Source: Gammaproteobacteria bacterium
GTDB lineage: Bacteria > Pseudomonadota > Gammaproteobacteria > Steroidobacterales > GCA-2729495
NCBI GenBank assembly: GCA_030583605.1
Contig: CP129466.1
Coordinates: 1,867,001-1,931,000, forward strand
Length of the DNA: 64,000 nt
Direction: 5' to 3'
Under the pieces are notes generated by a model. The model was not told where the DNA came from and searched no databases. It saw nothing but the letters and a program-made list of their open reading frames with translations. Shown in pieces: positions 1-9,925 of the stretch. Position 1 is the stretch's first letter, and the number at the start of each line of letters is the position of its first letter. The position numbers and the translations under genes were made by a program.

Positions 1-358
1 TGCCGTCGCGCACGAACTCCGGTCCTGCCCAGCGTTCCTCGGCCGGCCAGATATGCTGCTCCAGCCAACGGTCGAGAGGCAGATCATCAGCCAGACCGCG
101 GAACAGGGTCATGGCGGCGTGGGCATGCGTGTTGACCAGGCCCGGCAGGAGGACGTGACCCGGCCGCGAGAGCGTCGTCGCAGCGACGAAACGCTGCCGG
201 GCTTCGGCATCCGGCAGCACGGCGACAATACGGCCAGCGGAAACCACCACCGCGTGGTTTTCGAGCACCACTCCGGCGGGTTCCACCGGGACCACCCAAC
301 GCGCGGCAATGAGGAGATCGGCGTTGACGGGCGGCTGTTCGGACATCTGCGGTGGCAT
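1..358 (-). CDS. TRZ/ATZ-family amidohydrolase, N-terminal part (MtaD-like), runs off the left edge
   Basis: This is the first ~119 residues of a cytosolic metal-dependent amidohydrolase of the 5-methylthioadenosine/S-adenosylhomocysteine deaminase group, which deaminates the adenine ring of those nucleosides. An N-terminal beta segment ([14 protein letters not shown]) is followed by the metal-binding [13 protein letters not shown] motif and by [14 protein letters not shown], both typical of the family. The ATG at 358 is used; a second in-frame ATG lies at 346. It is divergent from gyrA, and in pseudomonads an mtaD gene also lies near gyrA, which supports the name. The C-terminal half is outside the window, so substrate cannot be judged. 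Confidence 0.75.
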   Translation of the reverse strand, partial: MPPQMSEQPPVNADLLIAARWVVPVEPAGVVLENHAVVVSAGRIVAVLPDAEARQRFVAATTLSRPGHVLLPGLVNTHAHAAMTLFRGLADDLPLDRWLEQHIWPAEERWAGPEFVRDG

Positions 359-590
359 ATTGCCTGATCGCCGTTCGCGTTAAAACAGCGCCAGGGGCAC
401 GATCGCCACCCGAACCGGCCGCTGCGACCCGTCATAGGGCTGTGCTAAACTGCGCGCCTGCAATTGACCCGTTGAGATGCCCTGTCGGGCGGGTCCTGCA
501 GACTCTTTTAATAGAACATTTGTCCGGTTTCCGGGTCGGTCCGCGGCCGATTTGAGCCGCCGGGCCGGATTCCGACGAGCTTACGCCGCG

Positions 591-3131
591 ATGGCTGATG
601 TAGCGCTGGAAATTCTGCCGGTCAATCTCGAAGACGAGATGCGCCAGTCCTACCTGGACTATGCCATGAGCGTCATCGTGGGCAGGGCCCTGCCGGACGT
701 TCGCGACGGCCTCAAGCCGGTACACCGTCGGGTTCTCTACGCGATGCGAGAACTCGGCAACGACCACACGAAGCCCTACAAGAAGTCGGCGCGTGTCGTC
801 GGCGACGTGATCGGCAAATACCACCCCCACGGCGACGTTGCGGTCTATGACACGATCGTGCGTCTCGCGCAGCCGTTCTCGATGCGCTACCTGCTGGTGG
901 ACGGCCAGGGCAATTTCGGCTCGGTCGATGGCGATGCGCCTGCCGCCATGCGCTATACGGAAGTGCGCATGGCCCGCATCGCGGGCGAACTGCTCGCCGA
1001 CATCGACAAGGAAACGGTCGATTTCGCGCCGAACTACGACGGCTCTGAGAAGGAACCGACCGTCCTGCCGACCAGGATTCCGCACCTGCTCGTCAACGGC
1101 TCATCGGGGATCGCCGTCGGCATGGCGACCAACATTCCGCCGCATAACCTCGGCGAGGTGATCGACGGCGTGCTTGCCTTGATGGACAACCCCGAGATTA
1201 CGCTCGCCGACCTGATCAAGCTCATTCCGGGCCCGGATTTTCCCACGGCCGGCATGATCAATGGCACGAGCGGCGTATACGAGGCCTATGCGCGCGGTCG
1301 CGGCCGCTGCCATGTGCGCGCCCGGACGCAGATCGAGCCCATCGACGACAAGGGGCGCGAAGCCATCGTCGTCACGGAGTTGCCCTACCAGGTCAACAAG
1401 GCCCGCCTGATCGAGAAGATTGCGGAGCTGGTCCGGGACAAGAGAATCGAGGGTATCAGCGAGCTGCGTGACGAGTCCGACAAGGATGGCATGCGGATCG
1501 TGATCGAATTGCGGCGCGGGCAGGTGTCCGACGTCGTGCTGAACAACCTGTATGCGCAGACTCCGCTCGAGACGGTGTTCGGCATCAACATGGTCGCGCT
1601 GCGGGATGGCCGCCCGCGATTGCTCACCCTGCGCGAAATGCTGGAGGCGTTCCTGCGCCACCGCCGCGAGGTGGTGACGCGACGTACCATCTTCGATCTG
1701 CGCAAGACCCGCGAGCGGGCTCACATCCTCGAAGGCCAGGCGGTCGCGCTGGCGAACATCGACGAGGTCATCGCCGTCATCAAGGCGTCGGCGTCGCCAG
1801 CCGCTGCACGTGAAGCGCTGGTTGGCCGCCCCTGGCAGCCAGGAGCCGTGACCGAGATGCTGGCCCGGGCTGGCGAGGTGACGACGCGGCCGGCCGATAT
1901 CGGCGGCGACTGCGGGCTCACCGCAGACGGGTACCGGTTGTCGCCAGTCCAGGCCCAGGCCATCCTCGATCTGCGACTGCATCGCCTGACTGCCCTCGAG
2001 CAGGACAAGATCATCGCGGAGTATCGCGAGTTGCTCGAGAACATCCGGAACTACACGGAGATCCTGCGCGATCCCGACCGGCTTCTCGCGGTCATCCGTG
2101 CCGAGCTCACCGAGATCCGCGAGCGCTATGCAGACCGTCGCCGGACGGAGATCCTCCAGAGCCATACCGAGTTCTCGACCGAGGATCTCATCCCCGAGGA
2201 AGACGTCGTGGTGACTCTCTCCCATGGCGGCTATGCCAAGGCGCAGAGCCTGGCGGATTACCAGGTGCAACGTCGCGGCGGGCGTGGCCGGGCGGCGGCC
2301 AAGGTGAAGGACGAGGATTTCATCGACAAGCTGTTCGTGGCCAATACGCACGACACGCTGTTGTGTTTCACGAGTCTCGGCCGATTGTTCTGGCTGAAGG
2401 TCTACCAGGTGCCGCGGGCAAGCCGTGGCGCACGCGGCAGGCCGATCGTGAACCTGCTGCCGCTCGAGGAGGGAGAGCGCGTCAACGCGGTGCTGCCGAT
2501 TCGCGATTTCCAGCCTGACAAGCACGTATTCATGGCTACCAGTCACGGCGTGGTGAAGAAGACCAGCCTGGAGGCGTTCTCGAGGCCGCGCAACGCAGGC
2601 ATACGCGCAGTGGAGTTGCGCGAAAACGATCGGCTGGTCGATGTCGCGATTACCGACGGCAATTGCGACATCATCCTGTGCGCGAGTTCGGGCAAGGCGA
2701 TTCGCTTCCACGAAAACGACGTCCGGCCGATGGGGCGCACGGCCGCCGGGGTCAGGGGCATCCGTCTGGCCGACGACCACGTGGTGATAGCACTGCTGAT
2801 CGTGCGCAGCGGCGCCATTTTGACCGCGACCGAGAACGGTTTCGGCAAGCGCACCCGGGTCGAGGAGTTTCCAACCCAGAACCGCGGTGGGCAGGGCGTG
2901 ATCGCCATTCAGACATCCGAAAGAAACGGGCGTATGGTCGGCGCGATTCAGGTCGATCCGGACGACGAGGTGGTGCTCATCAGTTCGGTCGGCACGCTCG
3001 TTCGCACGCCGGTCGAAGGCATTTCCGAACAGGGACGCAACACCCAGGGCGTCCGCCTGATACGACTGGACGATGGGGAGCGGCTCGTCGGGCTTGATCG
3101 CATCATCGCCCTGTCAGACGACGAGGAATAA
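591..3131 (+). CDS. gyrA: DNA gyrase subunit A
   Basis: Breaks and rejoins DNA as the A subunit of the GyrA2GyrB2 gyrase that introduces negative supercoils. The protein is 846 residues, against about 875 in E. coli. The ATG at 591 ([17 protein letters not shown]) puts the catalytic tyrosine (RYTE) at residue 122 and the quinolone pocket at E. coli numbering. The GyrA box QRRGGRG (nt 2268-2288) in the C-terminal beta-pinwheel separates it from ParC. Residue 83 is Val (codon 837-839) instead of Ser or Thr, while Asp87 is kept. The reading frame stays open upstream to 477, but that part lacks family similarity. serC follows 79 bp downstream. Confidence 0.97.
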   Translation: MADVALEILPVNLEDEMRQSYLDYAMSVIVGRALPDVRDGLKPVHRRVLYAMRELGNDHTKPYKKSARVVGDVIGKYHPHGDVAVYDTIVRLAQPFSMRYLLVDGQGNFGSVDGDAPAAMRYTEVRMARIAGELLADIDKETVDFAPNYDGSEKEPTVLPTRIPHLLVNGSSGIAVGMATNIPPHNLGEVIDGVLALMDNPEITLADLIKLIPGPDFPTAGMINGTSGVYEAYARGRGRCHVRARTQIEPIDDKGREAIVVTELPYQVNKARLIEKIAELVRDKRIEGISELRDESDKDGMRIVIELRRGQVSDVVLNNLYAQTPLETVFGINMVALRDGRPRLLTLREMLEAFLRHRREVVTRRTIFDLRKTRERAHILEGQAVALANIDEVIAVIKASASPAAAREALVGRPWQPGAVTEMLARAGEVTTRPADIGGDCGLTADGYRLSPVQAQAILDLRLHRLTALEQDKIIAEYRELLENIRNYTEILRDPDRLLAVIRAELTEIRERYADRRRTEILQSHTEFSTEDLIPEEDVVVTLSHGGYAKAQSLADYQVQRRGGRGRAAAKVKDEDFIDKLFVANTHDTLLCFTSLGRLFWLKVYQVPRASRGARGRPIVNLLPLEEGERVNAVLPIRDFQPDKHVFMATSHGVVKKTSLEAFSRPRNAGIRAVELRENDRLVDVAITDGNCDIILCASSGKAIRFHENDVRPMGRTAAGVRGIRLADDHVVIALLIVRSGAILTATENGFGKRTRVEEFPTQNRGGQGVIAIQTSERNGRMVGAIQVDPDDEVVLISSVGTLVRTPVEGISEQGRNTQGVRLIRLDDGERLVGLDRIIALSDDEE

Positions 3132-3210
3132 ACTGAGCGACTTCATTGTCCGGGGCCGGCAGGCGCCGGCCCGAGACGCCCATTTGATGACGGAGGCGGG
3201 TGACAGGAAC

Positions 3211-4293
3211 ATGGGACGTGTTTTCAATTTCAGCGCAGGTCCGGCAGTCCTGCCGGTAGAGGTCCTCGAGCAGGTCAGGGATGAACTGCTCGACTGGAAC
3301 GGCCGTGGCACCTCGGTCATGGAAGTCAGCCACCGCGGCAAGGCGTTCATTCGTGTCGCCGAGCAGGCGGAGGCAGATGTCAGGGAACTCCTGGCAGTGC
3401 CGGAGGACTACGCCGTGCTGTTTCTGCAGGGCGGGGCCACGCAGCAGTTCGCGCTCATCCCGATGAATCTTTCTGCGTCCGATCAGCCCGTTGACTATCT
3501 CGTGACGGGCCAATGGTCGAAGAAGGCCGCAGCCGAGGCCAAAACGCTGCGCAAGGTGAACATCGTCGCCGATGGCGCACCGGCCAACTTCACCGATGTG
3601 CCGGCCCGGGCCTCCTGGAAGCTCACGCCCGGGGCAGCGTACGTGCATTACTGCCCCAACGAAACCATCGGAGGACTCGAGTTCCACGAGGTGCCGGATA
3701 CCGGCGCCGCGCCACTGGTCGCGGACATGTCATCGACGATCCTGTCGCGACCGGTGGACGTCCGCAAGTTCGGGCTGATCTATGCAGGCGCCCAGAAGAA
3801 CATCGGCCCTGCGGGCCTGGTGCTCATGGTGGTCCGCCGGGATCTGCTGGAGCGTGTGCAGGAGTCCGTGCCGAATATCCTGCGCTACTCGGCCCAGGCG
3901 AAGGAGGGTTCCATGCTCAATACGCCCCCGACGTTTTCCTGGTATGTCGCAGGGCTCGTGTTCGCATGGCTCAAGCGCAAGGGTGGCCTGCGCCACATGG
4001 CGGACGTGAATAAGCGCAAGGCGGAAAAGCTCTATCGCGTGATCGACGGATCCGGTTATTACCGCAACCCGGTCGCGCCCGCGTACCGGTCATGGATGAA
4101 CGTGCCGTTCACCCTGCCGGATGCCGCGCTCGATGCGACGTTCCTCGAGGAAGCCGCCAAAGCGGGACTGGCCGAACTCAAAGGCCACCGTTCCGTCGGC
4201 GGGATGCGCGCCAGCATTTACAATGCGATGCCCGAGCAGGGCGTCGATGCGCTGATTTCGTTCATGAATGATTTCGCCCGGCGGCACGGCTGA
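3211..4293 (+). CDS. serC: phosphoserine aminotransferase
   Basis: PLP enzyme of 360 residues that converts 3-phosphohydroxypyruvate to phosphoserine, and also acts in pyridoxal phosphate synthesis in gammaproteobacteria. The N-terminus MGRVFNFSAGPAVLP is the SerC signature, and the PLP lysine lies in IYAGAQKNIGPAG. The length matches E. coli SerC (362). The frame is open upstream to 3073, overlapping gyrA, but family alignment starts at 3211, preceded by an ACAGGA ribosome-binding site. It heads a serC-serA-pheA-hisC-aroA-cmk series on one strand and sits 32 bp before serA, the preceding step of the same pathway. Confidence 0.96.
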   Translation: MGRVFNFSAGPAVLPVEVLEQVRDELLDWNGRGTSVMEVSHRGKAFIRVAEQAEADVRELLAVPEDYAVLFLQGGATQQFALIPMNLSASDQPVDYLVTGQWSKKAAAEAKTLRKVNIVADGAPANFTDVPARASWKLTPGAAYVHYCPNETIGGLEFHEVPDTGAAPLVADMSSTILSRPVDVRKFGLIYAGAQKNIGPAGLVLMVVRRDLLERVQESVPNILRYSAQAKEGSMLNTPPTFSWYVAGLVFAWLKRKGGLRHMADVNKRKAEKLYRVIDGSGYYRNPVAPAYRSWMNVPFTLPDAALDATFLEEAAKAGLAELKGHRSVGGMRASIYNAMPEQGVDALISFMNDFARRHG

Positions 4294-4325
4294 GCGGGAA
4301 GCGGCCGGAACAGGACGGGAAAGAC

Positions 4326-5507
4326 ATGTACAAGGTGCTCACGCTGAACAATATCGCGGTGGAAGGCCTGAGCCGGTTGCCGCGGGACCGCTACGAGGTG
4401 GCGTCCGAAATCGGGCGACCGGACGCGATCATGGTGCGCTCGGCCAAAATGCACGACATGGAGATTCCGCAGTCCGTGCTGGCCGTGGGGCGGGCGGGGG
4501 CGGGCGTCAACAACATACCCGTCGAGAAGTTGTCGAAACGCGGGGTCCCGGTGTTCAATGCGCCGGGCGCGAATGCGAACGCCGTCAAAGAGCTGGTCAT
4601 TGCCGGAATGCTGCTGGCGGCCCGCAACCTGTGCCCGGCCTGGCATTTCGTCCGGCAGCTCAATGGCGAAGGTGCAGAGCTCGACAAGGCGGTCGAGGCG
4701 GGCAAGAAGAAATTTGCCGGCTTCGAGTTACCGAGCCGCACGTTGGGGGTGATCGGGCTCGGCGCGATCGGCGTACGGGTTGCGAACGCAGCGCTCGCGC
4801 TCGGCATGCGGGTCATCGGCTTCGATCCGCAGATTACGGTGGACCGCGCTTGGGAGCTGTCCTCCGGCGTCGAGAAAGCCCGCAGCATCGACGAGCTGTT
4901 CAGTCGGGCGGACACGGTTACTGTCCACGTTCCGCTGGTGGATGCCACCCGTCAGCTCATCAACGAAGCCCGTATCCGGCTGATGCCGGGCGGGGGTGTC
5001 GTGCTGAACTTTGCGCGCGGCGACGTCGCGGACGAGGCGGCTGTCGTTGCGGCGCTCGATTCGGGCAAGCTGGCCGCTTACGTCTGCGATTTTCCGACCC
5101 GTCGACTGATCGGTCACGACAAGGTGATCGCGCTGCCACATCTTGGTGCCTCGACGCAGGAGGCGGAGGTCAATTGCGCGGTTCTGGTTGCGGATACCCT
5201 GCGAAATTTCCTCGAAAACGGGCTGATCCGGCACTCCGTGAATTTCCCCGACGTGGACATGCCGCGTCTGGATGCATACCGGGTCACGATCGCGAATGCG
5301 AACGTGCCGAAGATCATCGGGCAGATTTCTGGCTACCTGGGTGATGCGGGGCTCAACATCGCCGATCTGCTCAACAAGTCGCGGGGTGATCTCGCGTACA
5401 CGATTGTCGACCTCGATGGAGCGCCGTCCGACGCCGTGATCGACAGGATTCGCAGCATCGAGGGTGTGCTCGGGGTACGCAATCTCGGCCGGCCGCCAGC
5501 CGCCTGA
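4326..5507 (+). CDS. serA: D-3-phosphoglycerate dehydrogenase with C-terminal ACT domain
   Basis: Oxidises 3-phosphoglycerate to 3-phosphohydroxypyruvate with NAD, the first step of serine synthesis. The protein is 393 residues. The NAD-binding Rossmann motif is VIGLGAIGVRVA, the substrate Arg is in NFARGDVADE and the catalytic His in LPHLGAS. A C-terminal ACT domain (about residues 320-393, starting YRVTIANANVPKIIG) suggests feedback regulation, probably by serine. The short form lacks the extra domain of long SerA proteins. Its place between serC and pheA couples two consecutive serine steps; this insertion is not in the Pseudomonas version of the cluster. Another 2-hydroxyacid dehydrogenase is possible but unlikely in this context. 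Confidence 0.9.
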   Translation: MYKVLTLNNIAVEGLSRLPRDRYEVASEIGRPDAIMVRSAKMHDMEIPQSVLAVGRAGAGVNNIPVEKLSKRGVPVFNAPGANANAVKELVIAGMLLAARNLCPAWHFVRQLNGEGAELDKAVEAGKKKFAGFELPSRTLGVIGLGAIGVRVANAALALGMRVIGFDPQITVDRAWELSSGVEKARSIDELFSRADTVTVHVPLVDATRQLINEARIRLMPGGGVVLNFARGDVADEAAVVAALDSGKLAAYVCDFPTRRLIGHDKVIALPHLGASTQEAEVNCAVLVADTLRNFLENGLIRHSVNFPDVDMPRLDAYRVTIANANVPKIIGQISGYLGDAGLNIADLLNKSRGDLAYTIVDLDGAPSDAVIDRIRSIEGVLGVRNLGRPPAA

Positions 5508-5524
5508 TACGCGCCGGGTCCGTC

Positions 5525-6655
5525 GTGCCAAAGAAAACCAGGAAACAGGTGCGGGCAAAGGCTTCGACGCGCGACGCATCGCTCATGAAGATCCGGTCGC
5601 GCATCGACGCGCTGGATCTCCAGATCGCGGCGCTGATCAGCGAAAGGGCGCGCTGGGCGCAACAGGTGGCGGTCACCAAGGGGCGTCACGCCAGCGCGGT
5701 CGAGTACTACCGGCCGGAACGCGAAGCGCAGGTCCTGCGCGGTATCGTTGCGCGCAACCAGGGACCACTGACCAACGAGGAAATGGTCCGCCTGTTCCGC
5801 GAAATCATGTCGGCCTGCCTCGCCCAGGAAGAACCGCTGAAGGTCGGTTACCTGGGGCCCGAAGGGACGTTCAGCCAGACGGCGGTATACAAGCATTTCG
5901 GGCACTCGGTCCGGGCCCTGCCGCTCGGCACGATCGACGAGGTGTTTCACGAGGTCGAATCCGGCTCGGCGGATTTCGGCATCGTGCCGATCGAGAACTC
6001 CACGGAGGGGACGGTCAACCACACGCTCGACATGTTCATCGGTTCACCGCTGAAGATCTGCGGTGAGGTCGAACTGCGGATTCGCCAGCACCTGCTGGGC
6101 AGCGTAAAGGCGCTCGACCAGATCGCACGTGTCTGCGCCCACCCGCAATCGCTGGCGCAGTGCCGCGGCTGGTTGAAGGAGTATTTGCCGGGTGTGGCGC
6201 TGGTCGAGGTGAGCAGCAATGCCGAAGGCGCGAGGCGTGCCCGCGATGAGGCGGGCACCGCGGCCATTGCGGGGGATGCTGCTGCGGAGGTTTACGGCCT
6301 GGAGAAGCTGGTCGCGGATATCGAGGACCGCCCTGACAACACCACGCGATTCCTGGTGGTTGGCCGCAAGCTCTTCCCGCCGAGCGGGCACGACAAGACC
6401 ACTCTGCTGATGTCGAGCAGCAAGACGGAGGACGCCGGCGCGCTGCACCGTCTCCTTGCACCGCTCGCCGAGCACAAGGTCAACATGACGCGCATCGAGT
6501 CGCGCCCGTCGCGCCAGCGGAAGTGGCACTACCTGTTCTTCCTCGATGTGGACGGGCACGCCGAGGATCCGGCGGTTGCCAAGGCCCTCGCGAGCCTGCA
6601 ACGCCAGGCTGATCTCTTCCGGGTGCTAGGCTCGTACCCGAAGGCCGTCCTTTAG
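5525..6655 (+). CDS. pheA: bifunctional chorismate mutase / prephenate dehydratase
   Basis: Converts chorismate to prephenate and then to phenylpyruvate, the committed branch to phenylalanine. An AroQ-type chorismate mutase domain (about residues 21-105, KIRSRIDALDLQI) is followed by a prephenate dehydratase domain (KVGYLGPEGTFSQTA, and IENSTEGTVNHTLD in the catalytic region). A C-terminal ACT regulatory domain carries the ESRP motif that senses Phe. The GTG at 5525 gives 376 residues with a basic N-terminal extension; the ATG at 5585 (MKIRSRIDALD) would start directly at the mutase helix and is a real alternative. It lies 17 bp after serA and 7 bp before hisC. Confidence 0.95.
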   Translation: MPKKTRKQVRAKASTRDASLMKIRSRIDALDLQIAALISERARWAQQVAVTKGRHASAVEYYRPEREAQVLRGIVARNQGPLTNEEMVRLFREIMSACLAQEEPLKVGYLGPEGTFSQTAVYKHFGHSVRALPLGTIDEVFHEVESGSADFGIVPIENSTEGTVNHTLDMFIGSPLKICGEVELRIRQHLLGSVKALDQIARVCAHPQSLAQCRGWLKEYLPGVALVEVSSNAEGARRARDEAGTAAIAGDAAAEVYGLEKLVADIEDRPDNTTRFLVVGRKLFPPSGHDKTTLLMSSSKTEDAGALHRLLAPLAEHKVNMTRIESRPSRQRKWHYLFFLDVDGHAEDPAVAKALASLQRQADLFRVLGSYPKAVL

Positions 6656-6662
6656 GGACCTC

Positions 6663-7820
6663 ATGACCGCGGCGCCCAACTTCGTGCGCCTCGCCGCCCG
6701 GGGAGTGCGCGGGTTGGAGCCTTATGTGCCCGGCAAGCCGATCGAGGACCTCGAGCGGGAGTATGGGCTCCGGAATGTCGTAAAGCTCGCCTCCAACGAG
6801 AACCCGATCGGAGCATCGCCGCGCGCGGTCGAGGCGATCCGGGCTGCGCTCGCGGATGTCGCGCTCTATCCGGACAGCGCCGGTTACCGGCTGCGCCATA
6901 CGCTGGCCGCGCGGCTCGGCGTTGCGCCCGCGCAGCTGACGCTCGGTAACGGCTCCAACGATATCCTGGTCCTCCTTGCCGAGGCATTCCTGACGCCACG
7001 GACGGAGGCGGTGTATTCGCAGTTTTCGTTCTTGGTCTATGCACTGGCGACTCAGGCGACTGGTGCGACGGCGCGGGTTGCGCCGGCAATCGCACCGCAC
7101 TGCGACCAGCCACGCGGGCACGACCTCGCCGCCATGCTGGCCCTGGTCGGCCCGCGTACGCGCCTCGTCTACATCGCCAACCCGAACAACCCGACAGGAA
7201 CCTGGCTGGGGGGCGGGCCCTTGCGGGAGTTCATGGAGCGCGTGCCGCGGACTGCCATCGTCGTGCTCGATGAAGCCTATTGCGAATATGTTGGCGAAGC
7301 GGATTATCCGCAGACGCTGCCGTGGATCGGAACGTTTCCCAACCTCGTTGTAACCCGCACATTTTCCAAGATCCACGGGCTCGCCGGCCTCAGGATAGGA
7401 TACGCAGTCAGTCATCCGAGGATCGCTGAGTTGCTGAACCGGGTACGTCAGCCCTTCAACGTGAATGCGCTCGCCCAGGCTGCGGCGCTGGCCGCTATCG
7501 AGGATGCGGGCCACGTCGAGCGCTCCCGCGAAGTCAACTTCCAGGGACTCCGGCAGCTTGGCGAAGGGCTTGCGAAACTCGGCCTCCGGTTCAGTCCATC
7601 GGCAGCCAATTTTATGCTCGCCGACCTCGGACGGCCGGCGGCTCCGGTCTACGAATCTCTCCTGCGCTCCGGCGTGATCGTGCGCCCGGTTGCCAATTAC
7701 GGCCTTCCGCAGCATCTGCGCATCACGGTCGGTCTGCCCGCACAGAATGACCGCGTGCTGGAAGCGCTGGGGGACGCACTCGGCGCCGCCAGCAGCGAAC
7801 GTGACTTATGCATTACGTAA
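6663..7820 (+). CDS. hisC: histidinol-phosphate aminotransferase-like (HisC2 type) aminotransferase
   Basis: Fold-type I PLP aminotransferase of 385 residues. Visible motifs are KLASNENPIGASPRAVEAI, the NPNNPTG substrate loop and the PLP lysine in TRTFSKIHGLAGLRIGY. It is one of two HisC paralogues here; the other is inside the his operon (41080-42135). Lying between pheA and aroA, it corresponds in position to Pseudomonas hisC2, and its likely substrates are aromatic keto acids (phenylpyruvate or 4-hydroxyphenylpyruvate) as well as, or instead of, imidazole acetol phosphate. Its last 13 bp overlap the start of aroA, consistent with translational coupling. Confidence 0.88.
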   Translation: MTAAPNFVRLAARGVRGLEPYVPGKPIEDLEREYGLRNVVKLASNENPIGASPRAVEAIRAALADVALYPDSAGYRLRHTLAARLGVAPAQLTLGNGSNDILVLLAEAFLTPRTEAVYSQFSFLVYALATQATGATARVAPAIAPHCDQPRGHDLAAMLALVGPRTRLVYIANPNNPTGTWLGGGPLREFMERVPRTAIVVLDEAYCEYVGEADYPQTLPWIGTFPNLVVTRTFSKIHGLAGLRIGYAVSHPRIAELLNRVRQPFNVNALAQAAALAAIEDAGHVERSREVNFQGLRQLGEGLAKLGLRFSPSAANFMLADLGRPAAPVYESLLRSGVIVRPVANYGLPQHLRITVGLPAQNDRVLEALGDALGAASSERDLCIT

Positions 7821-9130
7821 CAGGGCCGGCAACGCGCATCGAGGGTGAGGTTCGCGTTCCGGGCGACAAGTCCGTGTCCCATCGGGCGATCATGCTCGGT
7901 GCCATCGCCGAGGGGCGTAGCGAAGTGTCGGGCTTCCTCCCGGGAGAGGATTGCCTGGCCACTCTGGCGGCCGTCGAAGCGATGGGCGTCGGGGTGGTGC
8001 GGCACGAATCGACCCGCCTCAGCATCGACGGAGTGGGTCTGCATGGGCTGCATGCGCCGGGCCGCGCGCTGGACATGGGCAATTCCGGTACTGCCATGAG
8101 ATTGTTCGCGGGCCTGCTGGCTGGACAGGCGTTTGACTCCGAGTTGTGTGGCGACGCGTCTTTGTCACGGCGGCCGATGGAGCGGGTCGCCGAGCCGTTG
8201 CGCCAGATGGGCGCCCGGATCGAGACCTTGGGCGGGCGGCCGCCGTTGCGGATCAGCGGCGGGCAGAGGCTGTCAGGAATCAGCTACCGGATGCCGGTGG
8301 CCAGCGCCCAGGTCAAGTCAGCGCTGCTGCTCGCCGGACTGTATGCAAAGGGTGATACCACCGTGGTCGAGCCGGCCACCAGCCGTGACCATACGGAGCG
8401 CATGTTGGTGGCCTTCGGCCAGCCGCTCGAGCGCGAGCCTTTGCAGGTGAGACTCGCGGGCCGAGGCCGTCTGCAGGCGGCGACGGTCGACGTGCCGGGT
8501 GATCTGTCCTCAGCCGCATTCCTGATGCTGGCCGCTACGCTGGCCGACTCCGGTGAACTTGTCATCGACAACGTCGGGTTGAACCCCAGCCGCACGGGTA
8601 TCCTCGACGTGTTCCGGCTGATGGGGGCCGATTTCGACCTGGAGCCGAGAGCTGGCACTGCGGGAACTGAGCCCGCCGGCAGGATACGGGTACGACCGGC
8701 ACGACTGCGCGGAACGGAAATCCCGCCCCACCTCGTGCCCCTGGCGATCGACGAGTTTCCGGCGATCTTCGTTGCGGCTGCGCTGGCGGAGGGCGAAACC
8801 GGCATCAGCGGCGCCCAGGAATTGCGCCACAAGGAAAGTGATCGCATTGCCGTAATGGCGACCGGCCTGCGCGCCCTGGGCGCCAGGGTGATCGAAAGCC
8901 CGGATGGAGCCCGGATCCGTGGTGGCGCGTTGCAGGCGGGGGAGATCGATAGCAAAGGCGACCATCGCGTGGCCATGGCCTTCGCGGTGGCCGGGATCGC
9001 CGCCCGGGGCCCGCTGCGGATACTCGATACGGCGAACGTAGCCACCTCGTTCCCAGGATTTGTACCGCTGTGCCGGCAAATTGGACTGCGCATCGACGAG
9101 TACGGCGCTGATGACAAGCCCGTGCTCTGA
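7808..9130 (+). CDS. aroA: 5-enolpyruvylshikimate-3-phosphate synthase, class II-like
   Basis: Transfers enolpyruvyl from PEP to shikimate 3-phosphate, the penultimate step to chorismate. The protein is 440 residues with motifs PGDKSVSHRA, GNSGTAMRL, LSRRPMERV, ASAQVKSALL and SRDHTERM. These resemble the Bacillus-like class II enzymes more than E. coli AroA: the residue at E. coli Pro101 is Leu, and the motifs GDKx, RPMxR and SAQxK are present. In pseudomonads this position holds a TyrA-AroA fusion; no prephenate dehydrogenase domain is present here. It overlaps hisC upstream by 13 bp and cmk downstream by 20 bp. Confidence 0.95.
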   Translation: MHYVTGPATRIEGEVRVPGDKSVSHRAIMLGAIAEGRSEVSGFLPGEDCLATLAAVEAMGVGVVRHESTRLSIDGVGLHGLHAPGRALDMGNSGTAMRLFAGLLAGQAFDSELCGDASLSRRPMERVAEPLRQMGARIETLGGRPPLRISGGQRLSGISYRMPVASAQVKSALLLAGLYAKGDTTVVEPATSRDHTERMLVAFGQPLEREPLQVRLAGRGRLQAATVDVPGDLSSAAFLMLAATLADSGELVIDNVGLNPSRTGILDVFRLMGADFDLEPRAGTAGTEPAGRIRVRPARLRGTEIPPHLVPLAIDEFPAIFVAAALAEGETGISGAQELRHKESDRIAVMATGLRALGARVIESPDGARIRGGALQAGEIDSKGDHRVAMAFAVAGIAARGPLRILDTANVATSFPGFVPLCRQIGLRIDEYGADDKPVL

Positions 9131-9848
9131 CGTTCCGGTGATTGCGATCGACGGGCCCGGCGGATCCGGCAAGGGAACCGTCGCCCGGGCGGTGGCCGGG
9201 CGGCTCGGCTGGCATCTGCTCGACAGCGGGGCCTTGTATCGCCTGGTTGGTATCGCCGCGCTCGCGCGAAACATTGCGCTCGATGATGCTCCAGCCCTGG
9301 CGGCCCTGGCCGGGAGCCTGGACATCCGTTTCGAGGCGAGCGGCAGCCCTGAGGGTCGGGTGGTGTTGGCCGGGGGGGATGTTACCGAGGAGATCCGCCG
9401 TGAAACGGCCGGTGCCGCGGCCTCGCGGGTGGCGGCAATACCGGCGGTAAGAGCCGCCCTGGTCATCCGCCAACGAGGTTTTCGCCAGCCGCCGGGGCTG
9501 GTGGCGGATGGCCGCGATATGGGCGAGGCGATATTTCCCGATGCGGCGCTGAAGGTCTTTCTGACGGCGGAGGTCGGCGAAAGAGCCCGCAGGCGATATA
9601 ACCAGTTGAAGCAAAAGGGTATTGATGTTAGCCTTCCCGCCCTTTCGAGAGACATGGCAGAGCGTGATCGCAGAGATGCGCAACGCTCCGTCGCGCCGCT
9701 TCGCGTCTGTCCGGGTGCGCGCGTCCTCGATTCCACGGGCGTCTCGGTGGACGACGTGGTGTCGCAGGTACTGCGCTGGGCAGCGGAGGCTTTACCGGAG
9801 GTAGCGCACCGGATCGGACCGTCCGACACAGGTTGTCGGCCGGAGTAG
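9111..9848 (+). CDS. cmk: cytidylate kinase
   Basis: Phosphorylates CMP and dCMP using ATP. The 245-residue protein carries the P-loop IDGPGGSGKGTVARAVA, the LLDSGALYR motif and VADGRDMGEAIFPDA, all standard for bacterial Cmk. The ATG at 9111 lies inside the end of aroA (20 bp overlap), giving MTSPCSDVPVIAIDG; the frame is open further upstream but that would extend into aroA. The aroA-cmk-rpsA order is conserved in gammaproteobacteria. rpsA starts 77 bp downstream. Confidence 0.96.
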   Translation: MTSPCSDVPVIAIDGPGGSGKGTVARAVAGRLGWHLLDSGALYRLVGIAALARNIALDDAPALAALAGSLDIRFEASGSPEGRVVLAGGDVTEEIRRETAGAAASRVAAIPAVRAALVIRQRGFRQPPGLVADGRDMGEAIFPDAALKVFLTAEVGERARRRYNQLKQKGIDVSLPALSRDMAERDRRDAQRSVAPLRVCPGARVLDSTGVSVDDVVSQVLRWAAEALPEVAHRIGPSDTGCRPE

Positions 9849-9925
9849 TAACCGCAACGATCCCGACAGGACGTTGCGCACAAACGTGAACGCCGCGGTA
9901 TGCAAGGCGGCTGGATGCAACTTAC

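Noticed and set aside
1101..2780. Long open frame of about 560 codons antisense to gyrA
   Set aside because: High-GC shadow frame; no domain similarity, and the opposite strand is unambiguous gyrA.
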